64,000 nucleotides of DNA from Symsagittifera roscoffensis (lineage: Eukaryota > Xenacoelomorpha > Acoela > Convolutidae), in contig NC_087071.1 of assembly GCF_963678635.1 (NCBI RefSeq), positions 22,473,194 to 22,537,193 of the forward strand, written 5' to 3'. The translations under genes were made by a program, and so were the position numbers. Within the stretch, counting starts at the first letter, position 1. Each line of letters starts with the position of its first letter. Shown here piece after piece: positions 51,828 to 64,000 of the stretch. Below the pieces are notes generated by a model. That model worked only from the letters and a program-made list of their open reading frames with translations. It did not search any database and was not told where the DNA came from.

Positions 51828-54800
51828 ATAACTATACAGAGAATCAACAGAAATTTTTAACAATGTTTAACTTCCAACATTCACAAATAACACCAGACGA
51901 ATTTGATAAATTAGCCAAACAGCTAATAAAATATTCATCAGTCTATGCAACATCCAAATTTGATGTTGGCAAAATCAGCTCATCACTACATCTCCCATTA
52001 AAACCTGACGCAGTTCTCAAAAAACAAAGAGCAAAGTAAAGTACCAATTCATTTACACGATAAAGTGAACAGATTACTCGACATTTTAGAACAATACAAA
52101 ATTATATCACCGGTAAACAAAGAAGAACAACCAAAAGGTAACACATTTATCAACCCTGTTATCATCCTAGCAAAAAGAGAATCATTAAAAATAGTTCTAG
52201 ACGCTAGATATCTTAATTCACTAATAGACGAATCAAAATGCAATTGGCCTATTGAACCAATACAAGTTATTTAAACAAAAATAAATGGAAAATACTTTAC
52301 AACCGCAGATATGAATAGTGCATATAATCAAATGCCACTAGATGAACAATCGCGACGCTTAACACAAATTGTTATTGGAAATCAGCAATATGAATTCAAC
52401 CGCCTATTCTATGGAATATCCATAGGACCAGCAGCATTTTCAGCTTTTATGAGCAAAATTTTTAGACCACTAATACTCAAGAAAAACGCAATCACTTATT
52501 TAGACGATGTTTTTATGCAATCACAGACAAAAGAAGAAATGTTCACATAGAACATTATCACAAAATACTTCAGAACGAAAATCTGAAGGCCACCCCCGAT
52601 AAATCACACTTCTTTTTAACACGAGTTAAATTCTTAGGACATAATATAGAAAGAAAAACAATCACTCCATTAAAATCACGCATTGATGCTATTCAGAAGC
52701 TCCAACCACCAACAAACAAAAAGAAAATCCAAGAATTCCTTGGAATGTTAAACTTTTTAAGCAAATATGTCTATAAAATGCAATTATACCTAAGACCTTT
52801 CTATAATATACTTAGACAACAAAAAAATTTTGAATGGAACACAGAACATCAAGCACGATTTGAAGAAATTAAATAACTCTTAACTGAACAAATTTCGAAT
52901 ACAATTCCAGATCCAAATCAACCATTCTATGCAATGTGCGACGCTTCCAATTTTAGCATAGGCGCAGCATTTTTACAATCACATAATGGAACAAACAAAA
53001 TGAACCTTATATCAGCAAATTCTCGATTATTCACTCAAGCAGAGCTACGACTTTCAACTCTAATGAGAGAATGTACAGCCATAAAATATACACTAACAGA
53101 ATATGAATTTCTGATACTTGGATCAAAACAGAATGGGTCAAAAACAGAATGGGTCCAAGAATGATACTTGGATAAAAAAACATCCAACAGTTCTATTTAC
53201 AGATCACAAACCAATCATTTTTCTCTTTACACAAAAATCCAATCCAAATCACCGAGTTTTTAGATTTCAATTAATCCTAATGAAATTCCCAAACTTACAT
53301 ATAGTTTGGACAGCAGGAAAAAATCTTGCATTACCAGACACATTAAGTCGAAATACACCACCTGAATTACTTACACGTAAAACTACAGTTGAAATACCCA
53401 AAAATATAAAATTCTACCTTGCAGAAACTTGGAACATCAACTTTTAAACCAATTCCATATTCACAATGGATAAAAAATAACACCCAACAAAAAAGAGTAA
53501 AACAATACCCACATAAAAAAGACCTTTTTCCATTAATTGAAAAAGAAAATCTAACTGATCAAATAAATTTATCAGGACCACAAACAAACGATTCCAAATA
53601 CACAATAAATCAAGTTTTTGACCTCCATGACCCACTTGATACAATTCCTTTATCTAAATTAGAAATTGAAAACATTTTTCTCCCCCCAACAGATAAAATT
53701 ACAATTAATACTTTGAAACAATATCAAAATCTTGACCCAGTAATTAGACAACTAAAATCATGGCACAAATATAAAACTAAACCCGTCAAGGCAGATACAA
53801 CTATTTTAGGAAATAAAACACTCCTCCGATATTTTCGAAAATTTAATAATACAACAATTAATGAAAACACAGACCTTCTAGAATACCAATTAAATGAATC
53901 TACAGTCCCCTGTCTCCCTCTAAGTATGATTCTTATAGCTTTTAATATTTCACATACACAAAACATTAAAGGACACTCTGGATCAGAGAAAACATATTCA
54001 AATTTCATACAAAACTTTTATTTTCCAAATGCACCAATTTGGATAAAAGTACTATGCAATGATTGTATAGTATGTCAGCTAAATAAACCTTATCCAAATC
54101 AAAAACAAATAGCACAAAAACAAGATTTTAAAGGACAAAGTTTGTACTTTAACCACCGTATTTCATTTGATACAAAAGGACCAATTTCACCCTCATCCGA
54201 AGGAAACGCCTACATTATGGTAATTGTTGACGCATTTACACATTATGTAGCATTTAACCCAGTACCACATTGTAACGCTTATTATGCTTACACAACACTT
54301 TATGAACACTGGATAGCTAATTTCGGACTACCAGAAATTTTAGTTACAGACAGCGGTACAGAATTCATAAATAATGAAATCATCACACTATGTCATTTAT
54401 ATAACATCAAACACAAACCACGTACATCTCACGCACCTGGGACAAACGGCTTAGTCGAAGGTATGAACCGTTCACTACAAGAATATCTTAGATGTATCAT
54501 CAATGGAAATGATACAAGATACACCGAATGGTCAGCAGATGTAAAACTATTTCCCTTAGCATATAATTCACAAATCACGACAACTTTAGGAATGTCACCA
54601 TATGAAATGGTTTTTAATCAAAAGCCACGCAAACCGATTATGTTTACAGCAAACTCTCATAAAAATGCACAAAGTTATTGTCAACCGAATAAAGACTCAA
54701 TTTGTTATAACCTACCTTTACACACACACGATGAAGATCATTTTCATCACCCACAAATTCTTAAATTAGCCTCCGGTACACACACCGAATGGATTTAAAC

Positions 54801-55447
54801 AGAGATAAAAAACACAATGAAATTTACCAAAAAGTAACAAAAAGTTGTTACAAAGGAAAAACATTAATGAACTAATAAATTCACGCTTTACACCAGCCTC
54901 CGATTTAAAAATTGGAACATTTGTTTTAATACCCAATTTTAACACTCAAAAAGGAATCTCAAAAAAATTACAACCCCTTCGTAAAGGACCATACCAAATA
55001 ATTGCCAAACCCACTGATGTCACATATAAAATCACCGACTCAGAACAAAAAGAAATTGTTCAACATCGAAACAACCTATTACCTTATTACCCAAAAGAAT
55101 ACGCACTACGCTAACTAACTCAATTATTTTCTTTCACAGGTTTAAAAGTTATTGAAAATAACCCACATATGGAAAATAAAACAAAGGAACAACATAACAT
55201 TCACCCCGAAAACCAAAATAAAAAATCAACTACAATACAAAACAATACAAAAAAGCTCGATCAAACTACAACTAACAAAGAAAGAAAAAATAGAAAAATG
55301 ACAGAAAAAATAATACCCCAAGAACAAATCGACAAATCAGAACATAGAGAGTCATCACGACTTAGAAATCAACCACGAAAAAACTATAAAACATTCATTC
55401 CACAATCTAAAATATTAAAGAAAGTCGATTTTCAAAAACAGTTTTAA
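51828..55447 (+). pseudogene. pol: RT, RNase H and integrase remnants of copy 2
   Basis: The region matches pol of copy 1 but has an inserted base near 52035, stops at 52272 and 52873, a deletion-frameshift near 52547, an insertion of about 50 nt with duplicated flanks at about 53128-53180, loss of roughly 130 nt at about 53427 between RNase H and integrase, a frameshift at 54796 and a stop at 55112. The YLDD motif and the integrase HHCC and DDE motifs are still readable in pieces, although DNGTEF has become DSGTEF (the catalytic D is kept). Not functional. Confidence 0.85.
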
Positions 55448-56040
55448 CCTTATATTTAATAATTTTTCCACCTCTGAAATATTTTGAACTTTCATTTTTC
55501 AAAATAACATGCTGATAAACACGCAGCGATTCTAGTTCAAAGTTAGCCAATAGGATTCATCCAATCCGTCACCTTCTCTAAGATAACACAGATCAGCTAG
55601 ACGAACGATATAAAACTCCAGGAATATCTATAACTATAACTTTGCGACCTCCAGGTCAAAAATAAGCAAACCACTCCAACTTGACAACTAAAATAAATAT
55701 ACCCATAATATCATAACCCTCCCTTATCTAATAACCCAAAGATCAACAATATTTCCCCAACTCAGACCTCAAATATCCCCCAAAACAAATATGTTAAATT
55801 AGCCTAAAGTAAAAGAACGACCATTTTAATTAGCCTAAAGTATAAAAATCTCACAAATACCCCAGATCAATTGACAAATAAAAATAAAGAAAAAGAAGAC
55901 CTCCCGATCACCATAAAAATTGCCCCCAACAATTTTTCACAAAACTCGACCCACTTGTCAAAAAACCAATAAATAATTCGACCACACTTGAAAATTGCCT
56001 CAAACAACAAAAAATATTCGATCGAGAAGCCAGTTCTTAA
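55448..56040 (+). other. Non-coding spacer of copy 2
   Basis: Counterpart of 13873-14473, with the doubled TTAGCCTAAAGTA motif at about 55800 and 55830. No ORF. Confidence 0.4.
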
Positions 56041-56271
56041 ATGCTCTTCTCTCGACCAGTCAACATAATTCTTAACATTCTCATAAACTTTTTAACGATA
56101 TTTAAACTTTTAATCATATTTCTTTTTGATACCTTTGAATCTTTTGTAATAATCTTAATCATTTTTTGCAATATTGTTTTAATTTTCTTTTCCATATTTG
56201 AACTATACCTCCAGCTTTCAAAAGCTATTGACTATATCCACAGGTACGATTCACAAAACTTATCTAAATGA
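56041..56271 (+). CDS. 76-aa hydrophobic membrane ORF of copy 2
   Basis: Same length as the ORF at 14474-14704. The second hydrophobic segment (FVIILIIFCNIVLIFFSI) and tail are conserved; the N-terminal third varies. Still open in an otherwise broken copy. The CACAG|GTACGA donor-like site is present. Confidence 0.55.
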   Translation: MLFSRPVNIILNILINFLTIFKLLIIFLFDTFESFVIILIIFCNIVLIFFSIFELYLQLSKAIDYIHRYDSQNLSK

Positions 56272-56457
56272 TACGAACCATTTTTAGTAGAACAGATATT
56301 TTTTTTACTATTTGTAATCTTTATAACATTTCTATCATCCCTCATTTTGACAATATGCAAATGTATAAAGGAAGCAATCATCACATTCGCCCTAGCAACA
56401 ATCCTCCTAATTCTTTTTCTAGAAGAATATTATAATAAACATAAATTTTTTCACTAA
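56268..56457 (+). pseudogene. 62-aa membrane ORF of copy 2, frameshifted
   Basis: Begins at the ATGA overlap as in copy 1, but one extra T in the T-run at about 56299-56306 shifts the frame after about 12 codons. The rest matches copy 1. Confidence 0.55.
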
Positions 56458-56497
56458 AAGAATTGATCAAAAACTATCAAAAATTGGTAACCAACAG

Positions 56498-57598
56498 TCA
56501 CACAGTCAGTCTTCACCGACATCATCCCAAAATAACCCAACAACACCTTCAACTACCCAAAACCCCCAAACATCTACACGAATTTCCTTTCAAGATAACC
56601 CATATACCTTTGAAGAACGACACGCTCGCTTATCAGAACCACTAGAGCCAGTTCAACGACAAGCACCTCTAAGTGAACCAACATATAACTTATACCCAAC
56701 ATTACCACAAGAATTAAGTAGAATACGAAATCCTAGTCAAAACCAAAACACAGTCGAAAGAAATAGACAAATTATACATCCTCGACGAAACAGAAATTTT
56801 CAAACTCCCCGAGTTCATTTTGATATACCCCAATCCCCATCACAAAGTACTCCAGAAAACCCCATCGGTATATTACCAGAAACCCCTACGCTTCTTTCAC
56901 AACGTAGCACCTCAAGCCTACCATCAGATTACTTAGGTTCAACACCAACATCTGAACAAATACGTGAAAATCCCTTTAACCCTACAAACCAAACATCACG
57001 ACTACCATATTGGGCAACACATTCATTCACACAAGGTGAACCAAATTTAATCAATGATCCAATAGATATTTCTACGGATACAACAACATCCTCATCACTA
57101 CCAGAAACATTATCATTACCATCAACACCATCAATCAGCCAGATTTCACCAACACCTTTTAACTTCAATTTCCCAAATAACCTCGACGCTAGATACCGAG
57201 AACAATCATCAACAAATATTCCTTTAAGACTAGACTGGAATACATTCACAGCACCTCCACCATTATTTGGACAACACCCAGAAAGTAACCGACTCCACAA
57301 CTGGGCACTAAATAGATTACAATATAGACAAGACATCCACGAAGACATTCGTGATCACAACATCCAAATACTCCAACAGAATAGTCTACAATTAAAATTC
57401 GAAATCACAGTTAAATTAAACAACATTACTCAACATCCCTACCCATTAAACCCACCAAATATAACAGCTCAATCCCTACCACCACCATTTATAACAACTG
57501 AGGTAATATACAAATACGACAGATATACCAAAAAGACAATTGGTTACATCACATTTTATAACCCATACTCAGGATTGTCATACACATGTATATTCTAA
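56498..57598 (+). CDS. Methionine-free ORF of copy 2, intact
   Basis: Open without interruption from upstream of 56498 to TAA at 57596-57598, with no ATG in frame. I place the likely coding start after the CCAACAG acceptor-like site because upstream of it the two copies differ by an indel that changes frame, while downstream they stay in frame for 366 codons. Ser/Thr/Pro/Gln-rich first part, globular conserved last part. It overlaps the env ATG (57586) by 13 nt. How it is translated is unknown. Confidence 0.6.
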   Translation, partial: SHSQSSPTSSQNNPTTPSTTQNPQTSTRISFQDNPYTFEERHARLSEPLEPVQRQAPLSEPTYNLYPTLPQELSRIRNPSQNQNTVERNRQIIHPRRNRNFQTPRVHFDIPQSPSQSTPENPIGILPETPTLLSQRSTSSLPSDYLGSTPTSEQIRENPFNPTNQTSRLPYWATHSFTQGEPNLINDPIDISTDTTTSSSLPETLSLPSTPSISQISPTPFNFNFPNNLDARYREQSSTNIPLRLDWNTFTAPPPLFGQHPESNRLHNWALNRLQYRQDIHEDIRDHNIQILQQNSLQLKFEITVKLNNITQHPYPLNPPNITAQSLPPPFITTEVIYKYDRYTKKTIGYITFYNPYSGLSYTCIF

Positions 57599-60186
57599 AA
57601 ACATTAATTTTTCTCCAACTCTTTTTTCTAGTAGCACCCAATCAAAACACAAACTCTTCCCCCCGCACAGGACCCCAAGATTTACTAGTAACACATTACG
57701 ATTGTGAAGAAAACGAACAAAAAACACTACACAAATATGCAATAAATCAAGTATCACAATGCGAAACAGAACCACAAGCCATAGAAACAACAAAAGTAAT
57801 AGCGACACTCTATTCAAAAGCCCGAGCAACAACAGTTATAGGATACAAATTCACAGCAACATTTTCTGAAAAGAAAATAACTTGTTCACAAGTCTCAAAT
57901 GGAAATAAAAACCGACTTGACCACGAATCATTCTACCAGAGTAATATAAAACGACTTTTACATCTCAATCCCGAAGATTGTAAAAACGAGTTACTCAGAC
58001 TAAATATCACAAGAAATAAAAATACAGATAGAAAGATAGTATATTTCCAAGTTTTTTCAGATCCTGTACATCAAGCAGAACTTGAAAGATATCAAGGACA
58101 TATAAAATTAGATGAAAAATATCCATACAACGGCGCACACGGAAGATTAACTTATGACATACACGATAAACACTGGATACCACATATTGGTATAAATAAC
58201 CCATCAAACTGCAAAGCAGACACAAAAAATAAAGGATATCAAGAAATAATGTTTTTCGATTGGAAAATACAACTCGAAAAAATACAACTCACACGCGATT
58301 TATCAGACAACACAATGATCTGTCAAGGAATTAGATTACCTTGTAAAAATGACCAAGGCTATTGTGACCCTACAACACGAACACAAGCAACAATTGTTTG
58401 GTTCCCCGAAGACACATGTACAACATTTCAAGTAGCAAAAATACACGCTCGTATGATAAAATTTCACGAAAAATACTTTATACAGTCCATTCCATATGAA
58501 CAAGTAATCCCATCACGAAAACGAAGTTCTAATTTTAGGAACATACACAATATAGAAAATAAATTGACACGTTTTCAAATATACCAAGAAACAGAACTTG
58601 CATGTAAATACAGAAACCCACTTCACAAAACACAATACTCCGAAATATTAGTTGAATACGAAAAAGGATTTGACATGACCACTGGAAAAATAAAAATCGA
58701 CCCATATGCCACAAATCATCCTATAAACGAAGGAACATCATATATACCAGTTAATTTTCAAAAAAGTAAAGGTCAACCTGGTGGACATCTCAAGCCCCAT
58801 GACACTAGAAGCACACGTTTACAAGAACTATCACTAATGAATACTACATATTTCGGTAATATCCACTATGATATTCACCTAGATATGAAATTAGACTACA
58901 CAATTAGCCGCATTTTTTAAGAAATGTCACTCTCCGAATTAGAAACACTTCACCAACTATGCGAATTCTACAATCACTTGCACTAGCAGTATTAAAAATA
59001 CCCTACGCAGGATATTTACTATCAGGAAATAGATCAAATTTTTTAGACTATGAAGGAAACATTTTATGGTTTTATACCTGTACCAAAAAGGTATCACCAC
59101 TATATGTTTTTGAAGATAAACGATGCTATAAAAGAATCCCTATCTTTTATAAGAATAAAGTACATTTCGTTGACACACTTTCAAGACGAACCTATTTCTG
59201 GGATACCGCAGTTCCATGTGGATCAGAAAATAGCCACAATGTAGTACAACTGAACCCTGATGAAGATAAATATTACCTTCTTACCCCATACCCCACATTA
59301 ATGCAATCACTCAAAAAATTTTCACCTGAAAGCATTAGAGCTATTGTTCGAAATCCAAATATTGACCTACAATCAATTGGAATATATTCAAAATCCGATA
59401 TACAACATCACATTCGAACACAGCAATTCCAAGAATTATTAACACAAATACACTATACAAAGACAATCAATTGACCAAAACTTACGCAAACTTGCCGAAA
59501 CCGCAGGATTTGCAGATATTTATACACAAGATTATAGCGAATATTTTAAAGACATTAAAGACTATATATATCTCAACGGTGAAAAATACCGACCACAAGA
59601 TATCTCACCTATAAATATTTTTAGCTTTGTTACACTCAAAAATGAAATTCTTGATTTTCTAGGATGGCCCTATTACATCTTAGAAAAATTAACTATTCTA
59701 TACGCAATGTTTAACTTTATAGGATTTCTTTTCTCACTCTTAAAAGGAATCTATAATACATGCGCTATACACACACAAGTAAATAGACAAGCAAGTGTAG
59801 CACGCATCCTATTTGCAGGATTTTTTGGAATTTTTTCATCATCAATAAACAAAATTCTTTTAGACGCACAAATAAAGGAATACAACACAAAAATAGAAAC
59901 AAGACAGAACACATATGACGAAGAACATAACAATGTCGACATAACGCCTACAGCACCACAGTTACCACCTCTACCACATAACCATCCATTATCACTAGTC
60001 CCACGAAATTTTCGAAATTTAGCAATATCACATAATCAAAATTTCAGACCAACCATATCACAAAGCCCCATTCAATATATAGTAACACACAATTCACTAG
60101 ATGAAAACACATATGAACAAATTATAGAACAACCACATATCACCGCTTTTCAGTCTCAAGATAATAATTTTTTCAGCCCACGATGA
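57586..60186 (+). pseudogene. env: env-like gene of copy 2, broken
   Basis: Signal peptide, cysteine pattern and membrane segment match env of copy 1. Breaks are TAA at 58918-58920, loss of about 16 nt near 58967, and a 2-nt deletion near 59449. The C-terminal frame is open again from about 59465 and ends at the ATGA overlap (60183-60186). Confidence 0.75.
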
Positions 60187-61991
60187 GCCAACAACTTGGA
60201 TCCCTACACCGCTCAAATTCCCACCCAACCAACCTCAACACTCCAATTACAATAATTCCACTTTTTGCTTTCCCGCAACCCGATTTCCCAACCAATAATA
60301 TAACATCCGGCATGAATTCAGACACTAATTTCCATATCTCAGTTGTATACTCCATCTCACAACTCAATAACCCAGATATTGAAACCCCTGGTGAATTTGC
60401 CGACTCTGAACCATCTCCATCCAATAATTTTCAAACCAATCCCTCAGTTTTTTCGAAACCCCCTTTTCAACCAATCCCACCAAATAACCCACTCCCATCC
60501 ATTTCTACACCCTCCTATGCTTCACAAGTTACCCCAACCTACTCTTCACTTCATTCAGACCGATCATCCAATTCTCCAGACACCCCCCAAATCTCCCAAG
60601 AACTAGATAATTTTATCACCTTACAACAACAACCCTTCCACCTTGACACCTCAACTATAAACCAGATTTCATCAACCATAGAATCATCAAACCCACCTAC
60701 CCCTACACCCTCTTCAGCTTATACCGCATCATTAGCACCATCATCCACATCCACCGAATCATCAATTAGCACTAATAGAGCTTACCGCACTTTCAAAAGA
60801 AAATTCCCAAACCATCCATTTCCAACAAAACCAGGAACAGCCCGTGAATATATTAATCACCCAAATCACACTAACACGAAAGAATTTTTAGCAATCACCT
60901 TACCTTCATTTCCACAGTATACTTTGAACACCCCTAACGACACTAACAACACACGCAGTTTTGTAGATGAACGCGTTTTAATGCCTACACTTCAATGGAC
61001 ATCATATTATCATTTTACTAACCCCCTTTGCCTACCTTTATCTAATACTCACATCGATATAGAAAGAAATCAAAATATGCTATATCGACTCACTACACCA
61101 CTAACACATAGACAATTTACTTATATAGGATATAAAAAGTCACTAAAAACATACGCTGCACCCCGAGCTAACGAATATACGCTAGAATATTACGATCATA
61201 ACATCATCCGAGCTAACCAAGACCAATTTTTAGATGATGACCGTTTCGCTAACCCACAAATCACAGAAAAATTTTTCATCAAAACACCATATGTTTTTAC
61301 ACTCAATATATTTGATCGCAAATTCGACCACATCATTTCTGAAGCACTAACCGACACATAAGCTTACGAAGGATTTAAAGAAAAATTTCCATTATTTTCA
61401 CTAACCTTCCATTTCCTTGCACCACATGAACGAGATTTGCACTGCTCACACGACATTATGTTACGCACTAAACAAACCCACACATATACATATTACCGCT
61501 TCATACAAAATCACTTTGACCTTCAAACTCCATCAAGACAACCACACCACCGTTTTCAATTTATTAACTCTAAATACACATCACCATTTTTTCTTAACTT
61601 CACATATTGCATCAAAGATACTAACCTTCACGGTATTCTTCGCAATTATGATCCCATAACCCAAATGTATATTTTTTTTCCCATCACGAAGACCTTCAAC
61701 GCAGAAGAATCCAGACCCTTCCTTATCCCACATGAATTTATTCAACCTATAGAAATCCCCATATTAGAATTCATCCACAACACTAAATATAACCACAAAT
61801 TATATAATCTCATCCAAAACACACCTTATGAGTTCGCAGTTGCCACTGAAGAACTAAAAACCATTAAAGCACTTCAATTGCTTTGGCCACTGCTTCAAAC
61901 TAAAAACATCATTCGCATACTAGCAAAATTACTAACAAATTCCGACATAATCCACGACATCTTCCCCCACGGTTTTTTCCCCGACGACTAA
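60183..61991 (+). pseudogene. Unknown last gene of copy 2, one stop codon
   Basis: Counterpart of the 597-aa ORF. A single TAA at 61359-61361 interrupts an otherwise continuous frame. The Pro/Ser-rich N-terminal part varies in sequence and length, while the C-terminal domain is highly similar. No family recognised. Confidence 0.7.
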
Positions 61992-61994
61992 CAG

Positions 61995-62073
61995 GTAAGT
62001 ATGACTTATACATATTCTTAACTAATAAATTTAAAATAAAACACTAACCATTCTTTATCCATGTCTTATTTAG
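61995..62073 (+). other. Predicted 79-nt intron of copy 2
   Basis: CAG|GTAAGTATG donor and CTTATTTAG acceptor, same length as in copy 1. Confidence 0.6.
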
Positions 62074-63575
62074 ATTTTTAGTCTTCATCCCACGATCATC
62101 TACGAAATACACAAAAGAAAAATAAAAAATAGAAAACTTCTTCAAATTGTTCAAAACTCTATTAATATTTTGCACAAGCTAATTTAAATAAAACTCATAC
62201 CAATGTAGTAAATTAATTTATAAATTGTTTCCCCACAAGCAGTAAATCTAATAATGATGAAAATTTGTAACTTAATTTTTCCCAAAAACTAGCAGTAAAA
62301 TTGAAATTCTATGCAGTAAATTGATAAAACGAAAATGCAGTACTAACCTTTTGATATTTCATTCACTCGCACAAAATTCTATCCGAACTCGCACAGCTCG
62401 CCCACGAAGAATTGTTTAAAATAATGAATTTCAGTTTTAAGCTTTCACACTCAACAACTCTAATACAAGATAACACGTTTCAAACTTTCATATACCCGGT
62501 TGGAAAGGAATTATATACTAAACAAAACTAACCAATGCAGCTTACTAAACACCACAGATCATAGAATAACAGCATGACTAAGAAAAGGAAACCAACGGTA
62601 CCCAAACCGGATTAACCCAGTTTAAAACTGGATAATTTATTCTTTTGAAGACTATTATAAAGTCTAAGAAAGAAATAATAAAACACAAAAAAGTCGAAAG
62701 ACAAACCCATACCAAAAACAATTTGCTTTTTGAAAAAAGGACACAACCAACGAAACATAAGAAAAACCACAAAAAACCCAACATAAAATGTTATCACATA
62801 ACAGGACCTCTCACAGAGACCGCACGAAATCATACTCCCACTCCTGGCCTAACCCACCAGAGAGGACGTCCTGAGCATGCTCTATAGCCGGCCTAACCCA
62901 CCGCGCTACATCCACGCTTTGTGACCACACTCCTATTTTTAATAAGAGGTACTCAAGGGTGAGTAACTCTTCAAAATAACCAAACTAAAACAAAAAGCTT
63001 TTGTGAAAACAACTAACCAAAATCATAATTAAAACACCAAACTAATAAAACTTTTATAAAATGTAAATTATACCTTGCAGTATATAGATCAGCATACAAC
63101 ACCAAAGACGAACATCCAAAGACAAAATGACCCCACTACACTCGAAAAAGAATGGCCAACCACAATCAATATGCCGCCCACAATCACAACTCAAAGGATT
63201 TAGAGTACGACTTGACTTCGCAGAAAAGGACTTCATTGAACTAGACCAATGACCACCTCGATGTTCAAGTATGCGTACAGATCCGAGTAACCAGGCATCC
63301 CCTCCACGCACAATCTCCACGCCATTCCCAGACAAGGTCAAACACAAAAGAAGTTCTCTACATGAAACGGAAAAACCTGTCATAGCCAACCATTCTGAAA
63401 TCAGATTTGAGTTTGTTGCGAAAACCCAGTCGTTGTCATGAGAAGACACAACGATTGAACCTGGAACTTCTCAAACAAGAGAACCCAGAAGAAATATGAT
63501 GTTCGCCAAATACCAACGTTCATCATCCATCCTTTGAATTACAGAAAAACTATTCTAAAAAACTCTGTAAAACCC
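62074..63575 (+). promoter_or_regulatory. 3' untranslated region of copy 2
   Basis: GCAGTAAATT-like motifs between 62205 and 62346, the CCAGTTT-A-AAACTGG palindrome and the compact hairpin block at 62844-62915 are all retained. No ORF of coding character. Confidence 0.5.
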
Positions 63576-63582
63576 GGATGGG
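63576..63582 (+). promoter_or_regulatory. Candidate polypurine tract of copy 2
   Basis: GGATGGG directly before the 3' LTR, as in copy 1. Confidence 0.45.
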
Positions 63583-63992
63583 TGGAACCTGATCTAAACT
63601 ACATTTTATGATTGGATAAATTAGGTATTTTACCACTGTAAATTATTTAATATTAACCAATCATGATCCTTCAAACTATCAACCCACTTATTTGTAAGTG
63701 CTGAAATTACTTGTAATTTCAGCACCAGAGAGATTTGAATTTAACTTAGAAATTAGTTGCCTCTCCAAGAGAACTTCAGCAGCCGCAATAAACCAGTATA
63801 CCCTAGATCTATTGAGCCTAGCAGAGACTAGTTAAACAACCTGAGACTAGATAGTATAAGAGTAAGATTAGGATCGGTATTAGACTAAGAAGTTGCACGA
63901 ATCTATCCGGCCGAAAATAAGATAGCGTGACGAGCAGACGGTGTACCCTATCCGAAATTACTCTATGAGTTAACCACCTCGGTCCTAACTCA
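63583..63992 (+). repeat. 3' LTR of copy 2
   Basis: 410 bp, about five differences from 45322-45731. Confidence 0.95.
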
Positions 63993-63996
63993 CAGC
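63993..63996. repeat. Target-site duplication CAGC, right side of copy 2
   Basis: Partner of 45318-45321; only four more host bases remain before the window ends. Confidence 0.75.
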
Positions 63997-64000
63997 ATAA

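Larger units (their letters stand above)
45322..63992 (+). mobile_element. Copy 2: older, broken copy of the same 18.7-kb retroelement
   Basis: 410-bp LTRs with about five differences from each other and a 4-bp TSD. Same gene order and orientation as copy 1. LTRs differ from those of copy 1 at several shared positions (for example GCCTCTCCAAGAGA for GGACTCTCCCGAGC), so the two are separate subfamily members, not a duplication. Nearly every ORF carries stops, indels or deletions; only the small membrane ORF, the methionine-free frame and the short leader ORFs remain open. Confidence 0.95.

Noticed and set aside
3560..63992. The two elements as a segmental duplication of one insertion
   Set aside because: Different TSDs (TTTG and CAGC), different flanks and subfamily-specific LTR differences show independent insertions.

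Overview
The window is animal (eukaryotic) nuclear DNA: AT-rich, with spliced genes using GT..AG introns, cell-surface or secreted domains (a PAN/apple-like plus GON-like protein), DNA-transposon debris and microsatellites. The species cannot be told from the sequence. No prokaryotic operons, rRNA or convincing tRNA genes were seen.

About 37.5 kb of the 64 kb is two copies, in the same orientation, of one very large LTR retroelement of Ty3/gypsy type. Copy 1 spans 3560-22398 (18,839 bp; 408-bp LTRs that I read as identical; TSD TTTG). Copy 2 spans 45322-63992 (18,671 bp; 410-bp LTRs with about five differences; TSD CAGC). Shared layout: LTR, tRNA-like primer site, a 68-codon leader ORF, a roughly 0.9-kb leader with repeated small hairpins, a basic ORF overlapping the gag start, one long gag-protease-RT-RNase H-integrase frame, a 0.6-kb spacer, two tiny membrane ORFs that overlap as ATGA, a roughly 380-codon frame with no methionine codon, an env-like membrane glycoprotein gene, a 597-codon gene of unknown function that again overlaps as ATGA, a 79-nt intron just after its stop, a 1.5-kb structured 3' region, and the 3' LTR. 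The element resembles an invertebrate endogenous retrovirus, but is far larger than usual and carries several ORFs I do not recognise. Copy 1 is young but has three coding lesions. Copy 2 is older and broken in nearly every gene.

Host DNA: 1-3555 holds a coding exon running off the left edge (minus strand) and exon-like pieces of a minus-strand gene ('gene A') whose first exon is probably at 24691-24909, on the far side of copy 1, so copy 1 appears to sit antisense inside an intron. Region 22403-45317 holds that first exon, a complete-looking paralogue ('gene B', six exons, 37361-32945, minus) with a hAT-like MITE at one splice acceptor, and a two-exon plus-strand PAN/GON-like gene (41237-43357). 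It also has a 29-bp minisatellite, a 65-bp perfect inverted repeat, TTCGAC-rich arrays, a dispersed repeat family and a long TG tract. Large parts (about 25.6-32.9 kb, 39.5-41.2 kb, 43.4-45.3 kb) show no supportable gene.
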